A program made the position numbers and the translations under genes. Below are positions 23,836 through 36,088 of a stretch of DNA of 64,000 nucleotides, in pieces. The number at the start of each line of letters is the position of its first letter. Position 1 is the stretch's first letter. The notes under the pieces are model-generated. The model worked only from the letters and a program-made list of their open reading frames with translations. It was not told the origin of the DNA and ran no database searches. The stretch is taken from contig NW_006498246.1 in NCBI RefSeq assembly GCF_000471905.2, forward strand, positions 1,001,711-1,065,710, given 5' to 3'. This stretch comes from Amborella trichopoda (lineage: Eukaryota; Streptophyta; Magnoliopsida; Amborellales; Amborellaceae).

Positions 23836-24555
23836 TTTTACATTATAAGAATGGGGTCTTATGTAAACCTAATTAGGGTTGAAAATTGATTTTCAATCCA
23901 TCTTTTGGTTTCCGACACCGGATCTACATCTTCTGGCAAAATTTGGAGGTACTCCTTCGTTGTATAGTATATGGTGGCCTTATCCATGATGTTGATAAGA
24001 TGCAACCACACATCTTATAAATTATAAGAATGGCGTCATATGTAAACCTAATTAAGATTGAAAATTGATTTTCAATCCATCTTATGATTCCGACACCGGA
24101 TCTACATCTCAACCTATACTTAAGTGGCTCTTATCCATGATGTTGATAAGATGCAACCACACAAGATTTCAAATAACTCCAACATGAAATAGCTCTTATT
24201 TCTGCCTTACATTTTAAATACCCAACATATGGGTTTGCTTTTAAAAAACCTCTAAATTTTCCTTTAATTTGAAAAAAAGAGTTTTCTATGACACTTTGAT
24301 TGGATAAATGGAAGAGTTTGTGTACAATGCTAGCTATTGGCTTTTCTAAATTTCATATCACGTACCCAACTGTCCGATCTCGAACCATGGTGTGTGCCGA
24401 AGGGTTTTTAGCCGCAACCATCCATGGTTGATATCTGCTGGTCAGGAACATGCCAAGAAACTGTAGAAAAACCAGCACGAAATACTTTTTTGAGTTCTTC
24501 CTGGGTAAATTGTATTTGTTATAGATAATTAGTTATTACCTAGACAATCACATGA

Positions 24556-24627
24556 GCCTCTATAGCTCAGTGGTAGAGCGTCAGTCTTGTAAACTGAAGG
24601 TCTGTAGTTCGATCCTGCATGGAGGCA
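24556..24627 (+). tRNA. trnT-UGU: tRNA-Thr (anticodon UGU)
   Basis: 72 bases fold as a complete cloverleaf. The acceptor stem GCCTCTA pairs with TGGAGGC (one G-U). The D arm is GCTC/GAGC, and the anticodon stem TCAGT/ACTGA has loop CTTGTAA, giving UGU at 24588-24590. The variable loop is AGGTC and the T arm is TGTAG/CTGCA with loop TTCGATC. Discriminator base is A. There is no encoded CCA and no intron. Internal boxes A and B are intact, so it is probably a working cytosolic nuclear gene. A good T-run terminator is not obvious just downstream. Confidence 0.93.
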
Positions 24628-25019
24628 GAGCTGTTGTTTAAATATTTTATATAAATAACATACCAAGAAATTGTGTGTAACTTCAAGGCTAACTTTTAAA
24701 TGTTTTATACAAATAAATACAAAAAAATGTAACTTGAAACCAGGAAGAATATCATCCGTGGTCAAAGGAGATGGGAAAGGTATCCTCCCCCTTATCCATG
24801 CCTCCCAATCACAATCGAGGGTTAAGATTGACCCAATCACAATGTCACGTCTTTATATTATATTTTTTTTATTTTTTATTCTATAAACTGTTTTGATACT
24901 AATTATTTTATTTTTAATTTTTTTTTCTATAAACTGTTTTGATATTAAATTTTGGACGTCCATTTCTCTATTAAACTCGTACTATCGAAAAATAAAAAAA
25001 CTATTTTCAATAAATAAAA

Positions 25020-25061
25020 TGATCAAAATACCCTTGAAAGTTTCAAAGGGCATTTTGATCA
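25020..25061. other. Hairpin of about 20 bp
   Basis: TGATCAAAATACCCTTGAAA is followed almost at once by a near-perfect inverted copy, with one mismatch and one bulge. It may be the core of a small inverted-repeat element. No surrounding terminal repeats were found. Confidence 0.6.
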
Positions 25062-25854
25062 TAGGTGTGCCCCAATGAGAAGATAGCATGTACCAAATTT
25101 CATCTTCATACAATTTGTATAAAAAAAAACTAAATATAAAATACTTTGAGACGTCGGATCTAAGATCAAACAGTTAGTGGTTTTCTTGATCAAAATTGGA
25201 TGGTTGGATGGTAAGGAGATGATAGAACTTCTATGATGTAGGGGGCGCATAGAAAGCTAGCCCTTAAAAGATTGCAAAGTATCAATTACATTTGAGGGTA
25301 TGTTTTTAAATGTCTATGTCAATCCGGTGTACTCTTAATCAAAATGTTAAATTTTTTCGAAATTGCTCATAAAATTACTGAAAAGTATCTCTACTTATTT
25401 TGGCTTCCCAACACCAAAGAGGAGCAATTTGGGAACATAAAATTACCGAAAAATACCTCTAATTATTTTGGCTTCCCAACTCCAAGCAAGCAAGAGTAAT
25501 TAGTGAATTTTTTTAGTACTTTTTGAGAATATATCTAAGGGTATAGAAATTTAAAAACATATCATTTAAAATCATATCCTCAAGTTTATATTGTAATCTT
25601 TTGACCAATATTTTGAAGGGTTCAATCTCTTTTTTATTATTATATTGACAAGCACAAGAGTTTGTTAATATGCCTATTTAGAAAAGTTTAAACGTTCATA
25701 ATCGTCTTCAAATATGGAGACAAAAAATCGATATCGTTATAAGCTCCCCTCGGTAAGAAATGTTAAAACAATTTAGCAAGGAGTGCTAAGTCAGTTAAAA
25801 CAGTAAAAGGTTTTAGTAAGGAATGCTTATATTTAAAAGAAAAAGTTGATATAT

Positions 25855-26225
25855 AAGGGTGAGGTCCTAAACAATCAAATTAATGCGCGTATCAAAAATT
25901 GACTAGAAGTTGTTTCGATAGCCAAAAATTTTTCAGATCGATTGTCTTGACGTCAAGATGCATGGACATGAGAAAAAATAGATTTTAAATCTTGAAATTA
26001 GTACATCTTGCAATACATTTTTTGAACTGTCAATTTTCAAGATTTTCAAGTGTTCATAGATCTGTTCGATTTACATTATTTTTAAAGCTTTAAATTTTAT
26101 AATTAAATATGAAAATAGATTTTCAAACCATCCCAAAGATTTCTAGTACTGAAGCAACATCTTCCAATACTATTCGAAGATGTGCCTTACTTTGATCGTT
26201 TAGAGCATCAGCCTTATACAAATCA
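25855..26225. mobile_element. MITE family X, copy 2
   Basis: One of the best copies. The left end is tataagggtgaggtcctaaa and the right end is tgatcgtttagagcatcagc with ttataca. Internal family words include caagatgcatggacatgaga, tcttgcaatacattttt, caagattttcaagtgttcat and gaaaatagattttcaaacc. No coding region. Confidence 0.7.
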
Positions 26226-26239
26226 CACCCATATTTTAA

Positions 26240-26636
26240 AATACCAACAATAATCCTCGTCTCCAACTATTAGGCGAGAAGGGGACCCGACCCCTGGCTG
26301 GCCTAGTGGGGGCGAGCTAATGGGCATTGAATGCAAGCCTGGACAGGCCCGGACCAGCCTATGATGGGAAGGGGCTTCAAGTCCCCCATAAAGCGGCCCA
26401 GCCAGTTGACAGTTTTTTGAACGAAGAAATTCATATAATTCAGGACTGTTGGGCCTATAGTAGTCCAGAGTCCTGACCCAGCTTAACACATATAATTAAG
26501 GACTGTTGGACCTTATGGTAGTCCAGACCCAGCTTGTTAAGCTAAAGGACCTGAAAGTAAGGTTCGACAAGGCCTGGTAGGTCCTATTGCCCAGACCTGG
26601 CCGGTGACTGGCCAGCTCGGCCTATTTGCACCCCTA
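26240..26636. mobile_element. GC-rich hAT-type MITE fragment
   Basis: A GC-rich block with repeated GGCCC, CCAGCC and GGCCTGG words. It ends ggcctatttgcacccctaaa at 26636, which resembles the right terminus of plant elements starting TAGGGGTGCAAA. The matching left terminus is missing, so it is truncated. Confidence 0.45.
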
Positions 26637-26899
26637 AAAATATCGTAATTAGCATATGTTTGAGAGCAAAATCACGTGGCTAGTCGATAATTATTCATTG
26701 GTTGCCTTTAGTAGAACTTGTTGACCTTATACAAAGGAAGGCGTATCATCAAACTCTGTCCGAAGATGCAGTATCAGTGCTAGAAACTCTTATAATGGCC
26801 TGAAAATTTGTTTTCACCTTTAATCATGAGATCTAAAAATAAAAAATGATATAGATCGAGGATGGCGCCGTCTGTTGCGGTTCCGCATGAATGTTTTGA

Positions 26900-27023
26900 C
26901 CGCCATGGATGTAGTATGTCCGTGACAGTACCGCCACGGACCTAGTATGTCCATGACAATACCGCCATGGACCTAGTATGTCCATGACGGTACTGCCACG
27001 AACATGGTAGGTCTGTAGGGTCG
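26900..27023. repeat. 31-bp tandem repeat, four units
   Basis: Units begin at 26900, 26931, 26962 and 26993. The consensus starts ccgccacggacctagtatgt. The units are diverged (the last one most), so the array is not recent. Confidence 0.85.
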
Positions 27024-27099
27024 AAAAACATTCGCCGCTCGATTTTTTTGGACGGTGATGAGCCTATGGACGAAAACACTGTTCATTTTCGTATATAGG

Positions 27100-27935
27100 C
27101 ATTGCGTAAATGCTTCCAAGGTTGATACCCTATATAAACCTTTTCCTTATTCTAATTATTCCGAAATTTTATGGACTTATTTATTGAATTAGGGCCGCAA
27201 CCATCTGCACTTGCATTTCCTTCTAGTTTCTACAAAGTTCATCTACCCTTTGAACCTTGAAACTCTAGGAATTTGTTGTAAATCTCATCAAATCGTAAAA
27301 ATCCCCCCAAATTAAAAATAGGCTAGAAGGTCCATGCAAATCCTCCCAAACTATTGAAATCTTTGATCTCAAAGTGATGTCAAAGAGCTTGAAAATGTTG
27401 CAGCAAATCAACAATAGGATGAGATTGCCATCCACAATATTCACCAACTTGTGGGATTGAGTGAATTGAATACCATCCTCTACCTCAAAACCCTAATCCA
27501 AGTAATGAATGGGGGTGAAGATTCAATTCAATTCAATTGATATGGTATTCATTGGCTCCAACCAATTGATAAACCGCCTACAGAGACATATCACAAGAGA
27601 AAAAAAGATGTAAAGAGTAAGAGGGAGACTTAAGGCAAGGGTGACTATCCATGGCTTTTTTCAAAGGAATCTGGGATGTGTAACCATGGCTTTAGTTTCC
27701 TCCTTTCTTCTCGAGAGAGAAAGCCCATAAAAGTGTTTAGAAGAGGTATAGATAACCAGCTCTTTAGGTTCCCCTTTCCCTTATGAAAGATCCTCATTAT
27801 CCAAATTTATAGATAGTGAGCAGGGCCGCAGCCCTACTTTTTCTAATCGGGTTGTAGCTCCATGAAATCATTTTTCTACATATATAAGCTACCAAATTCT
27901 ATCAGTGTTTTTCTACTGTAAAAGTCTTTCGATCA
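27100..27935. other. Intergenic DNA, no gene recognised
   Basis: Mixed-composition sequence with short open frames on both strands that match no family I know. A TATA-like 'accctatataaacc' at about 27126-27139 is noted, but no credible downstream reading frame follows. Confidence 0.4.
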
Positions 27936-27943
27936 CAACTGTC

Positions 27944-28813
27944 TAGGGGTGGCAATGGACCCGGACACAGTTCGGGGTATGGGTCCAATATTTGGACTTG
28001 AACACTATTCAGGTCCGGGCTTGGATCCAGATCCGGGTCGGGTCTGGGTCCAGCTGGACCCAACCCATACCTATAAACTGTTGGAGATAAAATACTACAA
28101 ACCATATTCGTTTTGGTATGGTAAGGATCGCATAAGAACTCGTAGTCATCTTTAGCTACTAAACGACAAATCGGTCATTTGAAATCTAGTGGTGGGTGAT
28201 TGTGACCTTATTGCCAATAATATTGATATATGATAGTAAAAAAAAAAAAAGTTTATATAGAGTGGAGGCTTTAAACAAGCAAATTAGAGTCCACCTCAAA
28301 AATATCACCAGAAGAGGTTGTTTGATGCTCAAATATCTTCTAATTAATCATCTTGATATTAAGATGTATGGACATGAGAAAAAAAATAGATTTCAAATTT
28401 AGGAAATAATATATCTTGTAATACATATTTTGACCATCATTTCTCAAGATTTTGAAGTTTTAAATTTTATAACTAAAGATGAAAATATATTTTAAGGCTA
28501 TCACAAAGATGTCCGGTATTGAAACCACATTGCTCGACACTATTTGAAGGTACGCTTTAATTTGATCGTTTAGTGCCTTGGCTCTATACAAACAACACCT
28601 CTTAAAAAAGGGGGAAAAAAAAAGAAGCTCATAGTGAGGGTGGCAATGGACCCGACCAAACTTGGGAGCCGACGGGATAGACCTGAGACCTAATGGGTAC
28701 GGGTATCGGTCCAAATTTTAGACCCAACGGGTTGGGTTTGGGCCCAAAACTTGCCATAGTACTATTCGGGTATGGGTTTGACCCGACCCATACCTGACAT
28801 GTTGCCACCCCTA
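27944..28813. mobile_element. hAT-type MITE (GGGTCC family), copy 1, with nested MITE
   Basis: Termini TAGGGGTGGCAA and TTGCCACCCCTA are inverted repeats. The flanks CAACTGTC (27936-27943) and TAACTGTC (28814-28821) are a 7/8 target duplication, as expected of hAT. The arms are full of gggtccg and cggaccc words. Without the nested insertion at 28252-28595 its length would be about 500 bp, matching copy 2 at 29786-30289, to which it is related in inverted orientation. Confidence 0.82.
28252..28595. mobile_element. MITE family X, copy 3, nested in the hAT MITE
   Basis: Left end is tatatagagtggaggcttta and right end is 'ttgatcgtttagtgccttggctctatac' (in part), which are inverted relatives. Internal words match copies at 25855 and 37015. 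The host hAT MITE at 29786 lacks it, giving an empty site between an A-rich run and agaag-tcatagtgagg. Confidence 0.78.
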
Positions 28814-29553
28814 TAACTGTCTAGTATTTCAATTTTATTTGTTTTCCATGTGAGCTCAAATTTTAGATGTCTATACTCATCTTTTTCACGCGCTTGTAAA
28901 ATATATAAAATAACAATTAAAAAATAAAATGATTAAAAGGGGTATTTGTGGTTTGTATATTTCAGGATCACACACAACACAGACACACGTACATTATCTC
29001 CAGTTGGGTCCAAAAGTTGGATCTAACTTGGACCGAAGTCAAGTTGAATCCTCTGGTTGACCTTAGTCTGTGCAGCTCACCTAAATCAAATTTTCTTTTT
29101 TCTTCTTCGATTTGGTTTTTTTATCACGATAGTTTTGTTTGTTAATAAAATTATCATAATGAGAAAAAATAGTAAAATGGTCAAACCACCTTGAAAAGTC
29201 GATGAGATGGAAAGACATAATTTACCAACTTAAGTAGTTAATTTTTACAAATCATTTTACTTTGATATGTCCTCAAATATTTTTTAAAAAATGGCTAAAC
29301 TAAACTTGTTTGGGTCTAAAAACCTTAAAACCGAGTGCATATTGGTAATTTGACCACTTTAACTCCGCCAAGTAACAAAACAACCCCTCTTTGTTACGGG
29401 TTTGAAACCCAGCAAATCTCCTTTTGGATTTGGAACACAGAATAATAAATATTTTACATCTTTTGTTTAGACAGCCAAGTAGAGCCAGATTATCAAAATA
29501 GCCCAACTCATTCTGGGTTTCTAACCTAAAGCAATTTCTTTTAATTAAAAAAT

Positions 29554-30512
29554 TGATGCAAATCACATATGGGATGCTAGTTATAATTTTGTTTTATTTT
29601 ATTTTGTGTTTATAGGGGGGTATAGTTGGACTTGTTCATTTATTTTTATGATTGTCGAGATAAATTTTGAGAGATATACATATAGAGATTGAAATAGAAT
29701 TTTATTTTATGTCATAGGCAAATTTAATGGGTTTTAGTTTTTTGTGATGGGTGTAGATGGCTTTCCTAGTTTGTAGGATTTCATGTAGGGGTGGCAATGG
29801 GTCGGGTCCGGTCCGCCGGACCCGGACCTAGACCCAGTCCCGAATGTATTGGGGTCCAAAAGTTGAACCCATACCCGTATCTGTCAGGTCTCGCGTCTGG
29901 TTGGGTCCATTACCACCCTCACTATGAACTTCTTTTCTTTTTTTGTCATTTCTTACCGTCATATACCACAATTATTGGCCAAAAGTCACAATCACCTGCC
30001 ATTAGATTTCAAGCTGTCTTATTTGTCATTTAATAGCTAAAGATGATTATGAGTTTGTATTGTATACGATCCTTAATACACCTAAACGAATAGGGCTTGA
30101 AGTATTTTATCTCCAACAGTTTACGGCTACGGGTTGGGTATGGGTCTGGTCTAATCGGACCCAGACACAGACCCAAATAAAGTTTGGGTCCAAGTTTTGG
30201 ACTCGGATCCAACCCACCGGGTCCAAGTGTTCGACATATACCCAGACCCGGTGGGTCTTGAGTCAGGTTCGGGTCCATTGCCACCCCTAATTTCGTGGTC
30301 CTAGTTTGGTGAGAAAAAAAAAAGATGTGAAGGATAGGTCACGTGACGCCCAAGGGAATAGGAGATCTGTGGGAAGTTTCTTTTCTTATCTAGGATTAAT
30401 GTGATTATTCTTAATTAGTTAAGGAATAATGTGATTATTCTTAGTTAGTTAAGAAATCGCATAGAAAAGGACTTGATGAGGGTGGATCATAAGCTTAAAG
30501 GGGAAACTCCCA

Positions 30513-30552
<40 letters not shown>

Positions 30553-30814
30553 TAGTTTTTCTTTTAGTTTTATGTTTTTATTTCACTTACGAGGGAGATG
30601 CTTATGAATGTTTTGGAGACTTGGGTACTTGTTTTTGTTTTTTATTTTTTATGTTTTTTTGTAAAGAGTTAATTTGTGAAAGAAAGAAGATAGCTTCTTT
30701 TTAGTTCATTGGCTTGATTTATAGCCACCTATTATTCTCCATTATTGTTGGTTTTATTCTTGTTGGAGGATCGGAAAGAGGTCATATTTAATTTTTACGG
30801 CTCTTTTCACATCA
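29554..30814 (+). repeat. 5' LTR of the gypsy-type element
   Basis: About 750 bp once the nested hAT MITE and its extra 8-bp duplication are removed. It contains a (GA)n run at about 30515-30545 and shares long words with the 3' LTR (tctaggattaatgtgattat, gaaaaggactt-atgag, ggagatgctta). Confidence 0.85.
29786..30289. mobile_element. hAT-type MITE (GGGTCC family), copy 2, nested in the 5' LTR
   Basis: Termini TAGGGGTGGCAATGG and CCATTGCCACCCCTA are perfect inverted repeats. Flanks ATTTCATG (29778-29785) and ATTTCGTG (30290-30297) form a 7/8 target duplication. The 3' LTR has the empty site (gtttgtaggtttcatt), confirming insertion after the retrotransposon. Confidence 0.88.
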
Positions 30815-31491
30815 TATAATATTAGAGCACAGTTCAAAAGGGGCTAGCAACTACGACGCCTAGTCGTGGACGTTGCAACTATAGAAATGTGAGTGGGAGC
30901 AAATACACAAGAAAATCAACAACTTAATGGATATGGTTTATCTCAAGTAAAAGATTACAACAAAACACATCAAATAAGATGAAATCCGAGGTATCATATC
31001 CAAATTATGTGAGTTCTTGTGGAGATCGGTATAAATTAGAGCACGATTCTTGTTAGGCATCCCATCCCATGAGGGAGAAACACCAATGGAATTGTCATAA
31101 CCAAATTGGGTAGTTTGAGAATATGGAAAAAAGTGACTCGTTGACCAAGTCTTTTTTCCATAAGAGTAAGATCTCACGTGTTAACTTTTGTTTTGAGAAG
31201 ATGTTCATCTTATCTCATTCTAAAAAGGAGATAGAGATGGACCCCCATTTTAGGTCGTTATGGAATACACTTCTAAATATAGTTTTTATTCCTTTAAGTT
31301 TATACAAATAGAAATCACGTGAGAGGATTTGTGCTCTTGGTTGGTTTGACTAAAACCATTTCTCTTGGGCCATTTTAAGCATGCATCTCTCTTGGGCCAT
31401 TCTTTAGGCAGACTCTTCTTGGTGTATCAGAGATACAAGAAGCCTTCTTTTGCAGAGAAGAAGAAGAAGAGAGTAAGTTATCATTCTCTTT

Positions 31492-31731
31492 GGGTGTGTT
31501 TGATAAGTGGAAGTTTCTAGAAGTGAGAGTTAAATTTTCCATTTCCATGTTCGATATTACGGTGTGGAAGCAGTAAAGTGGAAGGGCGACCTTCCATGCA
31601 GCTTTTTTAGTGTTAAAATGCGTTTATTTTTGAAAGACCTATCTTCCATAAAAAATGGTGGAAGAGTAGTATTCTATAATTTGTGAGAGAGTCTCTTCCA
31701 CTCCCAAAAACTCCATGTGTCAAACACACCC
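31492..31731. mobile_element. 240-bp MITE with GGGTGTGTTTGA termini
   Basis: The inverted ends are GGGTGTGTTTGA and TCAAACACACCC, extending with mismatches through gataagtggaagtttc and gactcttccactccc-like arms. It lies in the retrotransposon interior. A diverged relative sits at 3906-4043. A clear target duplication was not seen. Confidence 0.7.
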
Positions 31732-32059
31732 TTAAAGAGAAGAAAAGAGAGAGAGAGAGTTATCTTTCTCTAAAGAAATAAGAAGACGAGAGAGAAAGTT
31801 ATCATTTTTCTTCAAGAGAAGAAGAAGATGAAAGAAAGCTAGTGATCATCTTCTTAAGGTTTTCTTTGTAGAGATAAAAAAGAAAGAGAAGGGAATAAAA
31901 ATGAGAGAAAGATAACCTTTTCTTTTAAAGAGAAAACCTCTAGAAAGAAAAGAAGTCTATAAGATCAGAGAGGAAAATCTTAGAGAGAAGTCTTTAGAAG
32001 AAATCAATGATCCCAATAAAAATTGTTTCTTGAAAGACTATTATATCCTTTGAGTTAAT

Positions 32060-32365
32060 AGTTGATTCATCTCTTTCTTCTATGGATGTAGCCTAAAAAG
32101 GTGAATCACGTAAAAAAATCAGTGCTAGGAAGATTTATTTATTTATTTGTTTTATTGCATGTTTTCTTACTTATACACACACATTGGTTTTGGAATAATT
32201 TTGTTTAATAATGGATTCATTTCTTTCTCCCGTGGACGTAGCTTGAAAAGGTGAGCCACGTAAAAAGCTCGGCGCTAGTAAGATTTATTTCTTTATTTAC
32301 TTTATTGTTTGTTTTCTTACTTATACACATACACATTGATTTTAGAATAATTTTGTTTTCCATAT
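32060..32365 (+). repeat. Direct duplication of about 155 bp in the retrotransposon interior
   Basis: Two diverged copies (about 32060-32213 and 32214-32365) share gattcat-tctttct, tggatgtagc, aaaaggtga-ccacgtaaaa and ttttcttacttatacaca. The 'gtggacgtagc ... gagccacgtaaa' wording recalls the 3' part of some Ty1-copia LTRs, so a copia remnant may be nested here. Confidence 0.5.
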
Positions 32366-33138
32366 TTTCTGGTTTAGCTGCGTGCATCCGCATTCATACG
32401 AGAGGGCTCTAATTGGGTGAGCCCAACAATTATGAGTTGGAACAATCCGATGTTATTCTTGGTCGTACATATAGGTTTAATGCACAACGATATCAACGGG
32501 TGCATGAATGCGGAGAAAAGTTGGGTAACTGACTACTCTAAAGCCGATGTGATTAGTGTAGGTCTACTAGGTGAATAGATTGAAATCAATGTACAGAAGA
32601 GTAGACAACGAAATTTACTATATATAGATCGCATGATCATCCTAGACTAGGAGACTGACACCTCTAACTCAAACATATTTCTATTGAAGATAATATTGAA
32701 CAAGTGATTCACTCCTAGTGAACAAGGAAGAGAAATCCATAACTATGATCAAAGAGAATTTGGGATTAGATGAGAAAATAGAGGTAGTGGTTTCTGATCA
32801 AAGGAAAGGGTCGATGGTCAGACATAAACTATCTTCATTACCACTAAATGAGGAGACTCTGCCCAAATCTTCCAAAGAGGAATATGTAGCTCATTATCAG
32901 ACAACCTATCAAGGGAAGAATTGATGATGTGGTTAATGTTGGTACTGCTATTAATAAACAATGGAGATGTCTAGCGGAGGTGATGTATGAATGTGGAAAG
33001 TCATAATTGGTTGTCTGTTTCGAAAAAGCCTAACCATGACGTGTAGAATGCTTGTGACGAATTTGGGTGGTGCGATCATTTATTGAAACCATTTCATAAT
33101 TGGTGAGGTAACTTTGAAGTCCAACAACATCATGTTGT

Positions 33139-33666
33139 GTGGAAACTAATGGTTACTGTTGTAGATTTCACACGTTCAAAATATGCGAAGACGATAATTT
33201 GCTGCAAGAGTGCATTGATGATGGGCACTACTGTCTCTCTCTATTAAAGGGAGGCAAATCCATTTACATTGGTATTACTTGCAATCAACCTGCCCTTACT
33301 CACGCAAATTTTAGTTTTCAACCCATTCCCTTCTTCTTTGCAATAAAGATATGCAGTTAAATGGAAGTTAAAGTTGTATTTTCATGTGAGTTCTGGAAAG
33401 GCCTAAATTTGATCCTTGTAATCCCTCCTTTCGATCCATGTTGTGATAGTTTTGGTGTTGTTGGTGACAATCAGTTTCATCCTACGTTATGCTGTAAGGC
33501 GACTAGTTCAACTCGATTAATACTTTCTATAGGAGGGTACACATGCAAGAAAAGAAACAAATCTATGAGGGGCTATCAAGTTGAAGAGGTCCCGTATCAT
33601 GAGAAGGCCATTGCTGATTTTCTTTTACAATTATACATATTGCTCTACTTGATGAATTTATCTTGA
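33139..33666 (+). other. Unrecognised open frame with one stop
   Basis: A single frame of 176 codons is interrupted by one TAA (33358-33360). The translation (METNGYCCRFHTF at the start, SMRGYQVEEVPYHEKAIADF near the end) matches no family I can name. It lies inside the LTR retrotransposon and may be an eroded element or captured-gene fragment. Confidence 0.25.
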
Positions 33667-34551
33667 CAATGGTTGTTGGTGCTGGTATGAACGCATAGAG
33701 CTCCTTGGGGAAGGCTATTTTTCTTGGTCAATAGATTTGGAGTACGTCCCTCTAGTGCAAACAACACTATAAGTCTTTCACGGTATGTTAAGCATCTTCT
33801 TGTTTTTTGGAAAGGCTTAGAGATGGTGAATATATTCTTTTGATTAAAGTTTCAATAGAGATGTGCAAAACTAGGTTTGGTTCCAATGAGCACTTTCTCG
33901 TGATTCATTTTAAGAGCTTATAATTGCCTGAAAAGGCTCATTTACGGGAAATTGTGCACAAGCGCTAAAGTTGGAACTTGGTTTTGACCTAATTTTGGTG
34001 AGTTCTTTTCTCATTGTACATTCAAATGGTGAGATGGACAAGGATGACTTGATGAGTTTTAAGAGAATTGGCTACATAGGTTTTAGATCTAGGGCATAAG
34101 AATATTTCTAAAATGGCACTCGAATCTTTTCTCTGGTTTTTTTACAACACTTGGGAGAAGACTTCCTTAAGAGAATTGGCTACCTAGGTTCAGCTGCATG
34201 TGATGAAGTTTAAGATCTAGCGCATAGGAATCTTTTTGACATGGAACTAGAGTTCTATTCTCAGGTGGATTTGGACCGTACTTGGAAGAAGACTTCTTTG
34301 ATGTGAAGTCAAACTTCTTCGGTTGGAAGTGATGTTTTTTCTCCAGCGACCCCATTCGACTTGAAACTCTTGATCATCAATGCATTGCCCACTGTATATA
34401 CCAAATGGGTCCCGTTGAAGGTGCATCTCGGTTGTTCGGCTTCATACCTTATAAAGACCAACTGTGTGGAGATATAATGCTTCACCATCAACAAAGGGAG
34501 GAGATGGTGATCAACAATAAAAAACTCGAGGGCAAGTTTTTTTGTCAAGTA

Positions 34552-35208
34552 TGATGCAAATCACATTTGGGATGTTTAAGAACATAGCTAATTTTAATTT
34601 ATTTTATTTTTATTAGAGAATGTGATTGGACTTGTTTATTTATTTTTATGATTATATTGGGATTAAAGGAGTAGGTACATGAGATAATTTAATGGGTTTT
34701 AGTTTAAAAGGGGCATGGATGGCTTTTTTTAGTTTGTAGGTTTCATTATTCTACTTTGGTGGGAATTGTTAGCTAATTAGAAAGAGAAAGTTGAGTAGAG
34801 GATTGGTCATGTGATGTCCAAGGGATAGGATTTTGCGGAAAATTTCTTATCTCTTCTAGGATTAATGTGATTATCCTTAATTAGTTATAGAAAAGGACTT
34901 AATGAGAATGGAGGATGAGCTTAAGGGAGAAACTCCTAGATTTTTAGAGAGAGAGAGATAGAGTTATTGTATTGAAGGGGGAGATGCTTACATATATTTT
35001 GGGGACTTGGATATTTGTTTGTAAATAATTAATTTATGAAAGAAATAAGAGAGTGTTTTTTTTTTTTCCGTTGGTTTGATTTACAACAATTTATTATTTT
35101 TTATTGTTGGTTTTTTTTTTTATATTTTTATATTTTTATATTTTTATATTTTATTTATAAAAAATCGAAAAGTGGCTAGATTTAATTTCTCAAACTCCTT
35201 TCACATAA
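34552..35208 (+). repeat. 3' LTR of the gypsy-type element
   Basis: 657 bp, lacking the hAT MITE found in the 5' copy. It has its own (TATTTTTA)n run at about 35120-35155 that the 5' copy lacks. Divergence between LTRs is high by eye, pointing to an old insertion. Confidence 0.85.
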
Positions 35209-35559
35209 AAAATATAGCTCGAGTTTGGAACCTAGAATAAGTGGGGTATCTAGATCCTCGGTCCAAATGACTTAAGTGGGTCAAATATCGAAGTGTACTC
35301 ACTTGTTCAGGGTAACATATGGGAAGCAAGTGTACTTAAGAGGTTTTTTTTTTTATAACAAAATTTCTCTAGATTTACTGAGTGACAAGAATTAAACGAA
35401 GTAACCTCGTTGTTAGTAAAGTTGTAGACTTATCCTCATTGGTAGTTTGACCTTTTCCATGATATTTTCCCCGACTAATAAATATTTAGTAGTAAAACGA
35501 ATCCAGAAAACTACTTCTAGAGCAAATAATAATAGGAAAAAATTGATGTAAGGTTGTCA

Positions 35560-35895
35560 ACTTTATACTATAGAAATAAAGTGCACCTAAAAAATCCACT
35601 CAAAAAGTTGTTTTGAAGTTAGAAAACCCCTTTATTGTCCATTTTGACCTAGAAATATAAAGATATACAGAAAAAAAATATTTCAAGTCATAAAAACAAC
35701 ACATCTTGTAACGTATTATCGAGACTACCTATTTTCAAGTGTTTATGCAATTGCATCAATTTTGGAGCTTACAATTCATATTTAGAGTAAAAATATATTT
35801 TCAGGCCATTGCAAGACTTTTTGACATGGGAATTATATCTTTTGAAAGTGCGCATTATTTTAATTGTTTAAGATCATTTGGGAAAATGTTAAAAA
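35560..35895. mobile_element. MITE family X, copy 4
   Basis: Left terminus ttgtcaactttatactatag with aaagtgcacct, internal tcttgtaacgtatta, attttcaagtgttta and aaaatatattttcaggcc, right terminus aaagtgcgcattattttaat. It is diverged from copies 2 and 3 but collinear with them. Confidence 0.62.
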
Positions 35896-36088
35896 AAGGA
35901 GTTATAACCCCTAATAATATCACTAAAGTGGTCAATGCAAACCATGATAAATTACACTTGAGTGCATGCTTTTAAATTTCGATATCAATTTGGAAAATCT
36001 TTAAAAACCTTATTGAAGAATTTCCAAACAATTTCGGGTACCTTGATATTTTTACCTTAAAGAGAATGTTACCGAATGATAATTGGGT

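Larger units (their letters stand above)
29554..35208 (+). mobile_element. Gypsy-type LTR retrotransposon, decayed
   Basis: Direct repeats of an LTR lie at 29554-30814 and 34552-35208, both starting TGATGCAAATCACAT. The 5' copy ends CACATCA and the 3' copy CACATAA. Target duplications AAAAT are at 29549-29553 and 35209-35213. A primer-binding site resembling initiator tRNA-Met (TATTAGAGC, about 30820-30829) follows the 5' LTR. A typical purine-rich end (ctcgagggcaag then T-run, 34525-34545) precedes the 3' LTR. The 3.7-kb interior has no recognisable gag or pol, so the copy is non-autonomous or eroded. The flanking sequence matches an uninterrupted relative near 23118-23160. Gypsy assignment rests on the PPT and junction style and is less certain than the LTR structure. 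Confidence 0.8.
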
